Assembly (NCBI GenBank): GCA_049941595.1
Contig: JBNFNA010000005.1
Span: 1-64,000, forward strand
Source of the DNA: Pasteurella sp049941595
GTDB lineage: Bacteria > Pseudomonadota > Gammaproteobacteria > Enterobacterales > Pasteurellaceae
DNA length: 64,000 nt
Direction of reading: 5' to 3'
Notes under the pieces: generated by a model
Told to the model about the DNA's origin: nothing
The model's database searches: none
What the model saw: only the letters and a program-made list of their open reading frames with translations
Part shown: one piece after another, positions 1 to 9,171 of the stretch
Layout of the letters: each line of letters starts with the position of its first letter
Position numbering within the stretch: the stretch's first letter is position 1
Program-made: the position numbers and the translations under genes

Positions 1-2
1 CC

Positions 3-95
3 TCAATGCATCATAACCATCATAACCATCATAACCATCATAACCATCATAACCATCATAACCATCATAACCCCTTTGTTACTGATGATGGATGA
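3..95 (+). CDS. C-terminal end of a protein with a His/Asn repeat tail (partial)
   Basis: Only the last 30 codons lie in the window. The frame reads Ser-Met, then seven His-His-Asn units, then PFVTDDG and a tandem TGA-TAA stop. A DUS-pair terminator follows 12 bp later, which supports this frame as the real gene end. His-rich tails commonly bind Zn, Ni or Co in metal chaperones and transporters, so a metal-handling protein is an inference; the body of the protein is not visible. Frame 1 is also open here, up to a TGA at 127-129, but it would run into the terminator stem. Confidence 0.55.
   Translation, partial: SMHHNHHNHHNHHNHHNHHNHHNPFVTDDG
9..71 (+). repeat. 9-bp tandem repeat, seven perfect copies (CATCATAAC)
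   Basis: Seven uninterrupted copies of CATCATAAC are seen. The unit is a multiple of three and encodes His-His-Asn in the frame that ends at 95, so copy-number change would lengthen or shorten the tail without shifting the frame. Confidence 0.9.
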
Positions 96-107
96 TAAAG
101 AGAGAAA

Positions 108-145
108 AAAAGACCGCACTTTACGTTGAAGTGCGGTCTTTTATT
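108..145 (+). terminator. Rho-independent terminator made of an inverted DUS pair
   Basis: A perfect 14-bp stem (108-121 with 129-142) encloses a 7-nt loop and is followed by a T-rich run. Each arm contains a DUS core, a well-known arrangement in Haemophilus. It terminates the His-rich gene and may also act on the opposite strand. Confidence 0.9.
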
Positions 146-237
146 GAAAGTTTTTATAGTTTTACTCGTCAAAGGATTATTCTATGTTACATATTTTATG
201 TAGAATAACTGAAATTGTTGAAATTGGATATAAATAA

Positions 238-1005
238 ATGAAAACGAAATATATTTTAATCACTGGTGCAAGCTCAGGAATAGGTTATGAGCTTGCTAAA
301 AGTTATGCACAACAAGGGAAAAGTTTGATTCTTGTAGCGCGTAATTTAGATTCATTGTTAGCTTTGCAGCAAAAACATCAAAATATAGAGCTTATTAGCC
401 TTGATCTGTCTATTCTTGACAATGCACATAAACTTTATCAAATGACACAAGCAAAAAATTATTTTATTCATACATTGATTAATAATGCAGGTGTTGGTTT
501 GTTAGGTGATTTTCATTCTACGGATTTAGAAACAGAAATCTCAATGGTTAATTTAAACGTGCAAACGTTGATGATCCTAACAAAATATTATTTACAAGAT
601 ATGGTCAAGCAGAATAGTGGATATATTCTGAATGTTTCTTCGGTTGCTGGAGAAATGCCAGCTGGGCCTCTGATGTCGGTTTATTATGCTACGAAAGCAT
701 TTGTGACATCACTTAGTGATGGGCTACGATACGAGTTAAGAAAGACTAATATCAAAGTTTCTATTTTAGCACCAGGACCAACGCTGACTAATTTTGTAAA
801 AACAGCCACAAAAGAAAATAATGCAAATTTATTTGCAAATTTGAAATTCCAACGAGCAGAAACGGTTGCGCAATATGCTGTCAAGCATCTAGGGAAGCCA
901 TTAATTATTCCTGGGCTTTTGAATAAGCTACTTGTGTATTTAAGTTATTTTATGCCAAAGTCGGTTGTTCTGTTTATCGTCAATCGGATTCAAAGCCTAA
1001 AATAG
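238..1005 (+). CDS. Short-chain dehydrogenase/reductase (SDR) family protein
   Basis: This is a 255-residue classical SDR. The Rossmann cofactor motif TGASSGIGYELA is near residues 9-20, the NNAG motif near 82-85, the catalytic Ser in NVSSVAG near 132-138, and the YxxxK motif in VYYATKAF near 148-155. The substrate cannot be told from sequence; relatives reduce carbonyl compounds with NAD(P)H in the cytoplasm, and the C-terminal stretch LLVYLSYFMPKSVVLFIV is hydrophobic. It converges on sapF with only 2 bp between the stop codons, so it is not part of the sap operon. ATG at 238 is the first start, with a weak upstream Shine-Dalgarno. Confidence 0.85.
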   Translation: MKTKYILITGASSGIGYELAKSYAQQGKSLILVARNLDSLLALQQKHQNIELISLDLSILDNAHKLYQMTQAKNYFIHTLINNAGVGLLGDFHSTDLETEISMVNLNVQTLMILTKYYLQDMVKQNSGYILNVSSVAGEMPAGPLMSVYYATKAFVTSLSDGLRYELRKTNIKVSILAPGPTLTNFVKTATKENNANLFANLKFQRAETVAQYAVKHLGKPLIIPGLLNKLLVYLSYFMPKSVVLFIVNRIQSLK

Positions 1006-1007
1006 GT

Positions 1008-1811
1008 TTAACCTTCTGCAATAGACCAAGAGTCCTCTTTTAATAGACGTCCGAAGTGGCTTTCGACTAAACGTTTAGTGACTTCTGTTTTGGGCTGAGT
1101 AAATAGGCTCTTGGTTGTTCCGTATTCAATCATTGCCCCCTCATCCATTACCAAAGCATTATCTGCAATGTGTTTTATGATTCCTAAGTGTTGCCCTACA
1201 TAGATATAGGAAATGCCCAATTTTTCTTGTAATTCAAGCATTAGGTTAGTTAGTTGGGTTTTAACAGTAGCATCTAGCGCACTTAAAGCATCATCAGCAA
1301 TAATGATTTCAGGTTTCAAAATTAAAGCACGGGCCAAAGCAACACGTTGTTTTTGGCTTGCAGACATTGTATTAATTTTAATATTTGCGTGATCAGGATA
1401 GAAGCCGACAAGTTTTAAGGTTTCAAATATTATTTTATTACGCTCGTGGATATCTAAATGTGTCACTAATCGTAGAGGTGCATCTAAGATCTGACCAACA
1501 TTTAAGCCAGGGTTAAATGCGCTATTCGGATCTTGGAAAACCATTCTTATATGCTGGGCACGATAGTGATAATCGCCAAATTCTAAGGCTTTTCCCTGAA
1601 ATAAAATTTCCCCAGAAGTAGGAGGAATAATGCCTACAATCATTTTTGCCAGTGTTGATTTGCCAGAACCGTTTTTCCCAATAATGGCGAGTGTTTTTTT
1701 GGGTTCAAGTGAAAAACTTATAGTATGGACGGCTTTAAATTGTTGAGCACCAAAAAAACTAATTTTGTCTGTAAAGGATTTCGAGAGATCTTTCACTTGT
1801 AATAATGTCAT
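1008..1811 (-). CDS. sapF: SapF, ATPase of the Sap peptide ABC transporter
   Basis: This 267-residue Dpp/Opp-type ABC ATPase is the last gene of sapABCDF. It has Walker A GKNGSGKS near residues 45-52 and Q-loop VFQDP. The signature region reads MSASQKQR instead of LSGGQ, a degeneration shared with E. coli SapF. Walker B reads IIIADDALSALD, so the usual catalytic Glu is Asp. The H-loop His is present (VGQHLG). It pairs with SapD to power uptake of peptides, including host antimicrobial peptides, through SapBC. It starts 11 bp after the sapD stop. In nontypeable H. influenzae a sixth gene, sapZ, has been described; none follows here. Confidence 0.93.
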   Translation of the reverse strand: MTLLQVKDLSKSFTDKISFFGAQQFKAVHTISFSLEPKKTLAIIGKNGSGKSTLAKMIVGIIPPTSGEILFQGKALEFGDYHYRAQHIRMVFQDPNSAFNPGLNVGQILDAPLRLVTHLDIHERNKIIFETLKLVGFYPDHANIKINTMSASQKQRVALARALILKPEIIIADDALSALDATVKTQLTNLMLELQEKLGISYIYVGQHLGIIKHIADNALVMDEGAMIEYGTTKSLFTQPKTEVTKRLVESHFGRLLKEDSWSIAEG

Positions 1812-1822
1812 ATAAGGTTCCT

Positions 1823-2869
1823 TTACTCTGATTTATTTTGTAATGTGAGTGGTGCTGTATCTGTTTTTTCTTTAAAGTTCTTTTCTCTTAAATTCAGAGG
1901 GTAATGGCAAGAAAACTCGTGTTGCTTAATACGATAGCGACTTGGTTTCACAATACATTTTTTCTGTGCAAAGGGGCAACGAGGACCAAGACGGCATCCG
2001 ATTGGCATTTGCTCTAATACTGGGACTGTGCCTTTTAATGTATTCAAACGACTTTTAAGTGGTAAAGGTTGGCTAAAGTCTGGTATTGAATGTAGCAGTG
2101 CTTGCGTATAAGGGTGGTGTGGCGTTTCTAAAATACTTTCTTTGGGGCCAGATTCTGCATTTTGACCACAATAAAGCACAGAAAAAGAATCACACCATTC
2201 ACTAATACTGTTAATGTCATTACTGGTAATCAAGATTGAAGTACCCAAGTTCTGATTCATACTTGAAAGCAAGCGGAAAATTTGCATTTTGGTAATCGAT
2301 TCTACTGAGTTTGTAGGCTCATCTGCTACTAAAAGACGTGGTTGATTAGCCACAGCAATTGCGATCATTACTTTTTGCCCTTCGCCTTCGGTAAGCTCAT
2401 TCGGATAACTTTGCATAATATCTTTATGCTCTTTAATTCCCACTTTATGCAATAATTCAATAGCACGGCGCTTTTTCCAGCCAAACCATTGCCACCAGTG
2501 GCCTTTGAATATCCAAGAGGGAATATTTTGAATAATCTGTTTTCCCACTTTTTTACTTGGGTCAAGACAAGTCAATGGATCTTGGAAAATCATTGATATT
2601 CCTCGTCCAAGTAATTTACGGCGTTGTGATGGGCTCAATTTTAATAATTCGACGTTATCAAAACGGAAACGGTCAGCTGTAATAATCCAAGAATCTTTAA
2701 AAACGTTGCAAATAACTTTGGCAATTAAACTTTTTCCAGAGCCTGACTCGCCCACAAGCCCACAAATTTCGCCTTCGTTTAGCGTTAAGTTAACATTATC
2801 AACAATTTTAATACGCCCGCTTGGTGTATTAATTTCAATTGAAAGATTACGAATATCCAATAAAGCCAT
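1823..2869 (-). CDS. sapD: SapD, ATPase of the Sap peptide ABC transporter
   Basis: This 348-residue ABC ATPase has Walker A GESGSGKS near residues 40-47, Q-loop IFQDP, signature-like LTEGEGQK and Walker B LLVADEPT. The C-terminal oligopeptide-transporter extension carries conserved cysteines (GCRLGPRCPFAQKKC). The H-loop, normally Ser-His-Asp, reads TSNDIN, so the switch His is Asn. SapD of E. coli has additionally been linked to Trk potassium uptake; whether that applies here is unknown. The gene lies 8 bp after sapC and 11 bp before sapF, a tight operon. Confidence 0.93.
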   Translation of the reverse strand: MALLDIRNLSIEINTPSGRIKIVDNVNLTLNEGEICGLVGESGSGKSLIAKVICNVFKDSWIITADRFRFDNVELLKLSPSQRRKLLGRGISMIFQDPLTCLDPSKKVGKQIIQNIPSWIFKGHWWQWFGWKKRRAIELLHKVGIKEHKDIMQSYPNELTEGEGQKVMIAIAVANQPRLLVADEPTNSVESITKMQIFRLLSSMNQNLGTSILITSNDINSISEWCDSFSVLYCGQNAESGPKESILETPHHPYTQALLHSIPDFSQPLPLKSRLNTLKGTVPVLEQMPIGCRLGPRCPFAQKKCIVKPSRYRIKQHEFSCHYPLNLREKNFKEKTDTAPLTLQNKSE

Positions 2870-2877
2870 ATTTTCAC

Positions 2878-3765
2878 CTATTCATAATGCTTTTCAATTG
2901 CTTTGCATAGCCCTTTGCTAAAAATCAACACAACTAGAATGGTGATAGTGATAGCAATGCCTGGCAAAATGACTGTCCAGGGGGCGAGATAAATGAGTTC
3001 TAGCGAATCTTTGATCATTGCTCCCCATTCAGGTGCAGGGCGTTGAGCGCCAAGAGAGATAAAACTCAATGAACTAATGTCTAAAATCGCAATGGCAAAT
3101 GCTCTAGCGATTTCTTGAATGTAGAGCACGGAAATATTTGGAAATATAGTTTCTTTCAATAGCACCCAATTTGATACGCCATCTAGTTTCAACATTAAAA
3201 CGTATTCTTTTTTCAGTTCTTTCTGTGTGATTTTATACATTTCGTGGATGAAATAAGGCACTAATGCCAGAGTTGTTGCTAAAATGGCATTAATCAAGCT
3301 CGGTTGCATTAGGGTGGCAATAATAATCGCAATTAATAAGCTCGGTATGGATAAGAATGTATCCAAAAAGTGGCTTAAAATTTTGGATTTTACGCTGCGA
3401 GAAACACCCGTCCAAAGTCCTAACACACTGCCGATAAGCACGGTGAAAAAGAGAACCACAAGGGATGCACCAATAGTATAACTGGAGCCAATAATAATTC
3501 GGCTAAATACATCGCGCCCAATATCATCTGTGCCAAAGAAAAAGGATATTTGCCCTTCATTGGTCCAAGAAGGTGGAGTTAATTCCTTACCAATAAATTG
3601 CATATCGCTTGGGTAGGGTGCGATCCATTGGCTAAAAAGTGCGGTCAAAATAAATGCAATAAATAAATAAAAACTAAATAATGCGATTTTATCTTGAGTA
3701 AAATAATGCCAAATTTGTTTTAGCCCTTCTGTTTCACGAAAGTCTTCTGGTTCTCTATCTTGCAT
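2878..3765 (-). CDS. sapC: SapC, permease of the Sap peptide transporter
   Basis: This 295-residue DppC/OppC-type inner-membrane permease has a cytoplasmic N-terminus with a first membrane segment near residues 29-50. The FFGTDDIGRDVFSR motif typical of DppC-type permeases precedes the core of about five further segments. The coupling (EAA) loop is within RAFAIAILDISSLSFISLGAQ. It overlaps the end of sapB by 11 bp, implying translational coupling. A DUS is read in frame as LTAL near residue 42. With SapB it forms the peptide channel driven by SapDF. Confidence 0.93.
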   Translation of the reverse strand: MQDREPEDFRETEGLKQIWHYFTQDKIALFSFYLFIAFILTALFSQWIAPYPSDMQFIGKELTPPSWTNEGQISFFFGTDDIGRDVFSRIIIGSSYTIGASLVVLFFTVLIGSVLGLWTGVSRSVKSKILSHFLDTFLSIPSLLIAIIIATLMQPSLINAILATTLALVPYFIHEMYKITQKELKKEYVLMLKLDGVSNWVLLKETIFPNISVLYIQEIARAFAIAILDISSLSFISLGAQRPAPEWGAMIKDSLELIYLAPWTVILPGIAITITILVVLIFSKGLCKAIEKHYE

Positions 3766-4720
3766 ACCAACCCTTCTTATTAAACGGATCTAAAACAAAT
3801 GATAAACTCTCGGAGAGTACATTGACGATAATGATACAAAGCCCAATAACCACCACCCCAATCGAAATACTATTATAATCTTGATAGGTCACTGCTTCGA
3901 TCAGCCAACGCCCAATGCCTGGCCAACCTAATGTGCTTTCAACTAACATACATTGTGTTAACACTAGCGTAAATAATTGAGTCGTTTGTGGCACTAATAA
4001 TGGTAATGTATTACGTAACACATAATGATGTAAAATCTGAATTTGTGATTTACCTCGGGTACTTGCCGTTTTTACATAATTTTGTGAGAAAACATATTCT
4101 GCACGTTGCTGAATAATACGCGTAATTTCCATTGTTGGCAGGATGGTAAGCACGAGAGTTGGCAAGACTAAATGTTGTAAAACATTTTGTACCACTTTTG
4201 TTCGATAATGTTCTTCAATAAACCACACATCGATAATAGCAAAGCCCGTAATTGGTTTAATTTCATAAAGTAAATTGTGTTGGCCGATCGCTGAAATTTC
4301 CCAACCTTCAATTGCTGAAAAATATAACAGTAGTGGTGCAATCCAAAATACGGGAATTGATAGCCCTAATGCGGATATTCCACGAATACTTAGCCCAATG
4401 GCATTATCTCGATTAATAGCACCAAATAAACCAAGTGGAATACCAAAAATAACTGCAAGTAAGATTGCTGTAAAACAGAGCTCTAAGGTAGGCGGTAATA
4501 CTGTCAGGATAATATCATTTAAGGGATCGCCACCATTATAAGTAATGCCGAAATCTCCTTGTAAAAGGTTATAAACATACTGTACATAACCGTGATAAAT
4601 ACTTGGCGTGGCAAGCACTCCATTAAGTGGATCTTGAATTAGAATACTGTAACTTACGCCAGACAGAATAAGTAAAGTCAGTAGTAAAAAACCTAAGTGA
4701 CGGAAGAAAGCAAATAGCAT
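3755..4720 (-). CDS. sapB: SapB, permease of the Sap peptide transporter
   Basis: This 321-residue DppB/OppB-type permease has an N-terminal membrane segment (near 9-28), the periplasmic region with QGDFGITYNGGDPL, then about five more segments. The EAA loop region contains YVKTASTRGKS. Its ATG shares one base with the sapA stop (TAATG), so the two are probably translationally coupled. It forms the transmembrane path together with SapC. Confidence 0.93.
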   Translation of the reverse strand: MLFAFFRHLGFLLLTLLILSGVSYSILIQDPLNGVLATPSIYHGYVQYVYNLLQGDFGITYNGGDPLNDIILTVLPPTLELCFTAILLAVIFGIPLGLFGAINRDNAIGLSIRGISALGLSIPVFWIAPLLLYFSAIEGWEISAIGQHNLLYEIKPITGFAIIDVWFIEEHYRTKVVQNVLQHLVLPTLVLTILPTMEITRIIQQRAEYVFSQNYVKTASTRGKSQIQILHHYVLRNTLPLLVPQTTQLFTLVLTQCMLVESTLGWPGIGRWLIEAVTYQDYNSISIGVVVIGLCIIIVNVLSESLSFVLDPFNKKGWYAR

Positions 4721-6408
4721 TATTTACCTCCTTCTTTTAAGGATAGAGTTTCAAAATTAATGCTACCAAAAGGGTTCATATCGACACCTTTTACTTTGGC
4801 ATTCACAATTAGCATTCGTTTTGCATTTGCTATTGGAACAATTGGAAGCTGGTCTAAAATCAGCTCTTGTGCCAGATGGTATTCGTTTGCTCTTAAACGT
4901 AAAAAATCACTGCTTAAGGCACTATTCATTAGCTGATCGAATGTTGGCTCACACCAATTTGATAGATTAGTAATTTCATTGACTGAACCACAGCTTAAAA
5001 TCGGGCGCATAAAACTGTCAGGATCTAAGTTTCCTGCTAACCAGCCAGTAAGAATAATATCATAGTCCTCAGTGTTATTCGTTAATTGTTCGATTAAATA
5101 AGTGCGAGTAACAGAATTAATGCTGACTTCTACTCCCACTTTTGCTAAATCGTCTTTGATGAGTGCTGCCGTTTTTAATGGTGACGGGTTATAAACTTGT
5201 TCCTCATTCAGTACCCACATATTGAGCGTCAGTTTTTTATCTTGTAACACCGCTCTTGCTTGCTCTGGGTTGTAGTCATAAGCAAAGTCAGGTGTATTGA
5301 CACGCGAAGCCCAAGAAATATTTGGAATGATATTATTCGCGACTGTTGCCGTATTATGGTAGATCGTTCTAACAATACGTTGACGATCAATAGCTTGTGA
5401 AATGGCACGACGAATCTTGATGTCTTGCATCATTGGTTTTTGAAAATTGAATGCAAGATAAGATAAGTTCATTCCATCAGTGGATTGCATATAAAAACGT
5501 TCGTTATTTTCTTTCAATAGTCCCAATTGGCTGACATCAGGGTGTGACGTAATTTGACATTCATTGTTGAGAAATTTAACTAAACGCCCAGTGCGATCCG
5601 TGGAAAGATCAATAATGATATTTTTAACTTTAGGTGAAGCTTTCCAATAATTTTCATTACGCTCTAGGCGAACATATTGGTTACGGAAATAATTTTTAAC
5701 TTTATATGGTCCTGTACCAACAGGTAAAAGGTCTAACTGAACTAAATTATCATCCGCATTAAGTTGCAATGCATATTCTTGTGAAAAAATGATCGCATAT
5801 TGACTGGCTAAATGAGACAAAATTGATGAATCTGGCTCAAACAAAGTGATTTCAACCAAATAAGGATTTATTGCTTTAACTGATTTGATTTTTTGGTTGA
5901 GCTTGATGCTTTCAAAATAAGGAAAACGGATTTTTTTCGCTTCTTCGTGGAAAATTTTATATTGTGGGTTGTCATAATTAACAACGTGCGCATCTAAGTT
6001 TGGTAAATAGGCGTTATAGCCCAAAACACGGTTTAATGAAAATACCACATCATCTGCATTAAAGTGGCGTGAAGGAGTAAACCAAGACGTATGGTGAAAC
6101 TGAATGCCTTTACGTAAATGAATCGTAATGACTTTTCCGTCTTCCGAAATGTTATAAGATTTTGCTAAAACGGGTGTAACAGAAGCACTGTTATTTTTGA
6201 TTTCAAATAATTTATTATAAATCTGCTCGGTGATGACATTCATGCTGGTGCCAGCATCGGCAGTTTGTGGATTAAAAGAAAACCCTGTTGCGTGCGTACA
6301 ATAAATCAAGCCATTCTGTGTTAGCTCATTTGGAATTTTAGGGGCGGCTACTACAGAATGTGCGAGTAAAAACAGAAAACTAGCAAGGATAATTTTTCTA
6401 ATCAACAT
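4720..6408 (-). CDS. sapA: SapA, periplasmic peptide-binding protein
   Basis: This 562-residue SBP family 5 protein begins with a Sec signal peptide (about 21 residues, ending near SVVAAP). The body has typical DppA/OppA features such as DVVFSLNRVL and the RRAISQAIDRQRIV hinge region. In H. influenzae SapA binds host antimicrobial peptides and heme for import; that role is family knowledge, not seen here. It is the first gene of sapABCDF and is divergent from ycjX across 167 bp that must hold both promoters. Confidence 0.95.
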   Translation of the reverse strand: MLIRKIILASFLFLLAHSVVAAPKIPNELTQNGLIYCTHATGFSFNPQTADAGTSMNVITEQIYNKLFEIKNNSASVTPVLAKSYNISEDGKVITIHLRKGIQFHHTSWFTPSRHFNADDVVFSLNRVLGYNAYLPNLDAHVVNYDNPQYKIFHEEAKKIRFPYFESIKLNQKIKSVKAINPYLVEITLFEPDSSILSHLASQYAIIFSQEYALQLNADDNLVQLDLLPVGTGPYKVKNYFRNQYVRLERNENYWKASPKVKNIIIDLSTDRTGRLVKFLNNECQITSHPDVSQLGLLKENNERFYMQSTDGMNLSYLAFNFQKPMMQDIKIRRAISQAIDRQRIVRTIYHNTATVANNIIPNISWASRVNTPDFAYDYNPEQARAVLQDKKLTLNMWVLNEEQVYNPSPLKTAALIKDDLAKVGVEVSINSVTRTYLIEQLTNNTEDYDIILTGWLAGNLDPDSFMRPILSCGSVNEITNLSNWCEPTFDQLMNSALSSDFLRLRANEYHLAQELILDQLPIVPIANAKRMLIVNAKVKGVDMNPFGSINFETLSLKEGGK

Positions 6409-6575
6409 AAATAGGGTATTTGTGATAAATTAACTCAAGATTGTAAAATATATTGCTTGGATAAGCTATCCTTTTTGGCATTCAGCCACCGCAATTGCAT
6501 AAGGATTAAGAAAAAATTCAGATTGTTACGGTATCCTGAATAATAGTGAACTTCACTGGATGAAAGAAATTTAAT

Positions 6576-7982
6576 ATGTTTAATTACCTACAAAAAGAAG
6601 TAAATGAAATAATTAATCGTGGTTTAGACCGCTCTTTACGTATTGCAGTTACAGGCTTAAGCCGTAGCGGGAAAACCGCATTTATTACCAGTTTGATTAA
6701 TCAATTATTACACATCAACCGTGTGGATAATGCTCACTTGCCTCTATTTGAAGCTGCACGCAACCAGTCTATTATTGCAGTAAAACGAATGCCACAGCTA
6801 AACCTGAGTATTCCACGTTTCGACTATGAAAATAACCTAAAAGCATTAACCCAACAGCCACCCACTTGGCCACAATCAACTCGTGGTGTCAGTGAAACTC
6901 GTCTGGCTATTCGCTATCAACGTCAAGACGGTTTAATGCGTTATTTGAAAGACACGGGCACATTATATCTGGATATTTTTGATTACCCGGGTGAATGGTT
7001 ATTGGATTTGCCGTTGTTGGATCTTAATTTTCAAGAATGGTCGCAAGAGTTATCTCGTTTAAATCAAGGGCAACGAGCGAGTTTATCTTCGGCTTGGCTA
7101 GAGAAAGTAAAAAGTTTGGATCTTAGTACGGCCGCCGATGAAGATATTTTGGCGCAACTGTCGCAAGACTACACTAATTATCTTTTGGAATGTAAACAGA
7201 AAGGTTTGCATTTTATTCAACCGGGACGATTTGTATTACCAGGGGACTTGGAAGGCGCGCCAGCATTACAATTCTTCCCATTGATGCATTTGACAGAAGA
7301 ACAATGGCGTACTCTGAAAAATGGAAGACAATCAAATAGTTATTTTTCATTGTTAAATCAACGTTATGAATATTATCGTCAGAATGTTGTGAAGAGTTTC
7401 TATAAAGATTATTTTTCGACCTTTGATCGCCAAGTGATTTTAGCGGATTGTTTAACTCCTCTAAATCATAGTCAGCAAGCGTTTTTGGATATGCAAGAAG
7501 GGCTACAACAGCTTTTTAAAAACTTCCATTATGGTAAGCGTAATTTATTGCACCGTTTGTTTTCCCCGCAAATTGATAAATTGATGTTTATTGCGACAAA
7601 AGCGGATCACATTACCAGTGATCAATTGCCTAACTTGGTGAGTTTAATGCGCCAATTAGTGCAGGAAGGTGGTCGTTATGTGGAATATGAAGGCATTGAA
7701 ACGGAATATACCGCAATTGCTGCAATTCGTGCGACACAACAAGTCGTAGTCAATCAAAATGGACAAAGTTTCAGAGCATTGCAAGGTGTGCGTTCACGTG
7801 ATAAGCAAAAAGTGACCATTTATCCAGGGACTGTGCCGAGCCGATTACCGCCAGCAGATTTTTGGCAAAAACAGCAGTTTGATTTTGACCAATTTGAACC
7901 ACAACCTTTGACAAGCGGGGAGAGTATTCCTCATCTTAGAATGGATGCAGTATTGCAATTTTTATTAGGCGATAAGTTTTAG
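6576..7982 (+). CDS. ycjX: YcjX family P-loop NTPase
   Basis: This 468-residue protein carries an N-terminal Walker A motif (GLSRSGKTAF, near residues 27-36) and FDYPGEW, which fits a DxxG-like site near 138. The E. coli homologue lies in the phage-shock neighbourhood (ycjXF next to tyrR) and its function is not firmly established. The same order ycjX-ycjF-tyrR is kept here beside sapA, as in E. coli but without the psp genes between. The following gene starts within 15 bp. Confidence 0.88.
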   Translation: MFNYLQKEVNEIINRGLDRSLRIAVTGLSRSGKTAFITSLINQLLHINRVDNAHLPLFEAARNQSIIAVKRMPQLNLSIPRFDYENNLKALTQQPPTWPQSTRGVSETRLAIRYQRQDGLMRYLKDTGTLYLDIFDYPGEWLLDLPLLDLNFQEWSQELSRLNQGQRASLSSAWLEKVKSLDLSTAADEDILAQLSQDYTNYLLECKQKGLHFIQPGRFVLPGDLEGAPALQFFPLMHLTEEQWRTLKNGRQSNSYFSLLNQRYEYYRQNVVKSFYKDYFSTFDRQVILADCLTPLNHSQQAFLDMQEGLQQLFKNFHYGKRNLLHRLFSPQIDKLMFIATKADHITSDQLPNLVSLMRQLVQEGGRYVEYEGIETEYTAIAAIRATQQVVVNQNGQSFRALQGVRSRDKQKVTIYPGTVPSRLPPADFWQKQQFDFDQFEPQPLTSGESIPHLRMDAVLQFLLGDKF

Positions 7983-7996
7983 CGGAGTGAATGAAA

Positions 7997-9085
7997 ATGA
8001 ATGATAAACGTGTTTTTTCACAAGAAAATGAAGAAAAAGAGTTTACGGATTTTCAGCCTAAACGTGAGTTTGTTGAGCCAAATCTTGACATTGAGATTGA
8101 ACAAATTGAACCTCAATTAGTGGAAGGCGAATTGTTAGATGAAAAATTTGAGCAATCAGTGATGCCGAAATCACGTTGGTGGAAAACTGGATTTATTTTG
8201 ACCGCACTTTTATTTATGGTTGCCACCATTGCACAATCTGTGCAATGGCTGATTGATGCTTGGCAACAAAATCAATGGATCTATTTTTCGTTTTCATTAG
8301 TGGCGTGCTTTGCGGTGCTATTGGGTGTATCAGCGATTGGCAAAGAGTGGTTTCGTTTAGCAAAATTAAAACGCCGCACGAAGTTACAACAAAAAGGCGA
8401 ACAGCTTTTGCTGGAAAGTGCGGTCAGTTTTGACAATAGTTTGTCAGCTGAGAAGTCGGAACAAGCTAAACAATTGTGTTTAGAAATGGCGAATATGTTG
8501 CAATTACCAGACTCCGATCCGAAACTAACCCAATGGAAGAAACAAATTGGCGAAGGGTATTCTGCTCAAGAAGTGACACAGCTCTTTAGTCAAACGGTAC
8601 TTAGCCCGATTGATAAACAAGTCAAAAGATTAATCAGCAAAAGTGCGGTGGAATCTGCGATGATTGTGGCGGTTAGCCCGTTAGCGATTGTTGATATGTT
8701 TTTACTTTCTTGGAGAAATATTCGCTTGGTAAATCGTATCGCCCAAATTTATGGCATTGAATTAGGTTATTGGAGCCGTATTCGCCTATTGAAAATGGTC
8801 TTGCTTAATCTGGCTTTTGCTGGTGCAACAGAAGTTGTACAAGACGTAGGACTGGATTGGCTATCACAAGATATCACAGCAAAATTATCTAGCCGTGCTG
8901 CTCAAGGTATTGGTGTGGGGTTATTAACAGCAAGACTCGGGATTAAAGCGATGGCGTTTTGCCGTCCACTAGCCTTTACACAAAAAGAAAGACCACGTTT
9001 ACAACACATTCAGCAAGAATTATTAAGTACAGTAAAAGAAACTATTTTTCGTACAAATAAGACAAAAGAAAAGCAAACAGTGTAA
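7997..9085 (+). CDS. ycjF: YcjF family inner-membrane protein (DUF697)
   Basis: This membrane protein of about 362 residues has an acidic, disordered N-terminus of about 55 residues. Two adjacent membrane segments follow (near 65-85 and 95-115). The C-terminal DUF697-like region has SPLAIVDMFLLSWRNIRLV and a hydrophobic helix. It is co-transcribed with ycjX. An ATG at 7991 is also possible; the GGAG at 7984-7987 is better spaced for 7997. Two DUS are read in frame as Ser-Ala-Val (near 8437 and 8641). The function is unknown beyond association with YcjX. Confidence 0.85.
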   Translation: MNDKRVFSQENEEKEFTDFQPKREFVEPNLDIEIEQIEPQLVEGELLDEKFEQSVMPKSRWWKTGFILTALLFMVATIAQSVQWLIDAWQQNQWIYFSFSLVACFAVLLGVSAIGKEWFRLAKLKRRTKLQQKGEQLLLESAVSFDNSLSAEKSEQAKQLCLEMANMLQLPDSDPKLTQWKKQIGEGYSAQEVTQLFSQTVLSPIDKQVKRLISKSAVESAMIVAVSPLAIVDMFLLSWRNIRLVNRIAQIYGIELGYWSRIRLLKMVLLNLAFAGATEVVQDVGLDWLSQDITAKLSSRAAQGIGVGLLTARLGIKAMAFCRPLAFTQKERPRLQHIQQELLSTVKETIFRTNKTKEKQTV

Positions 9086-9171
9086 ATGTAAATTAAACTT
9101 TCCACACTTTATTCATTCTTTACAAGTTTAATGCTATCATAATGATAAGAATGGTGACTTGAGGAAAGTTT

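Noticed and set aside
9081..9098. TyrR box upstream of tyrR (TGTAAATGTAAATTAAAC)
   Set aside because: Only the left half matches TGTAAA-N6-TTTACA; the right half has too many mismatches.
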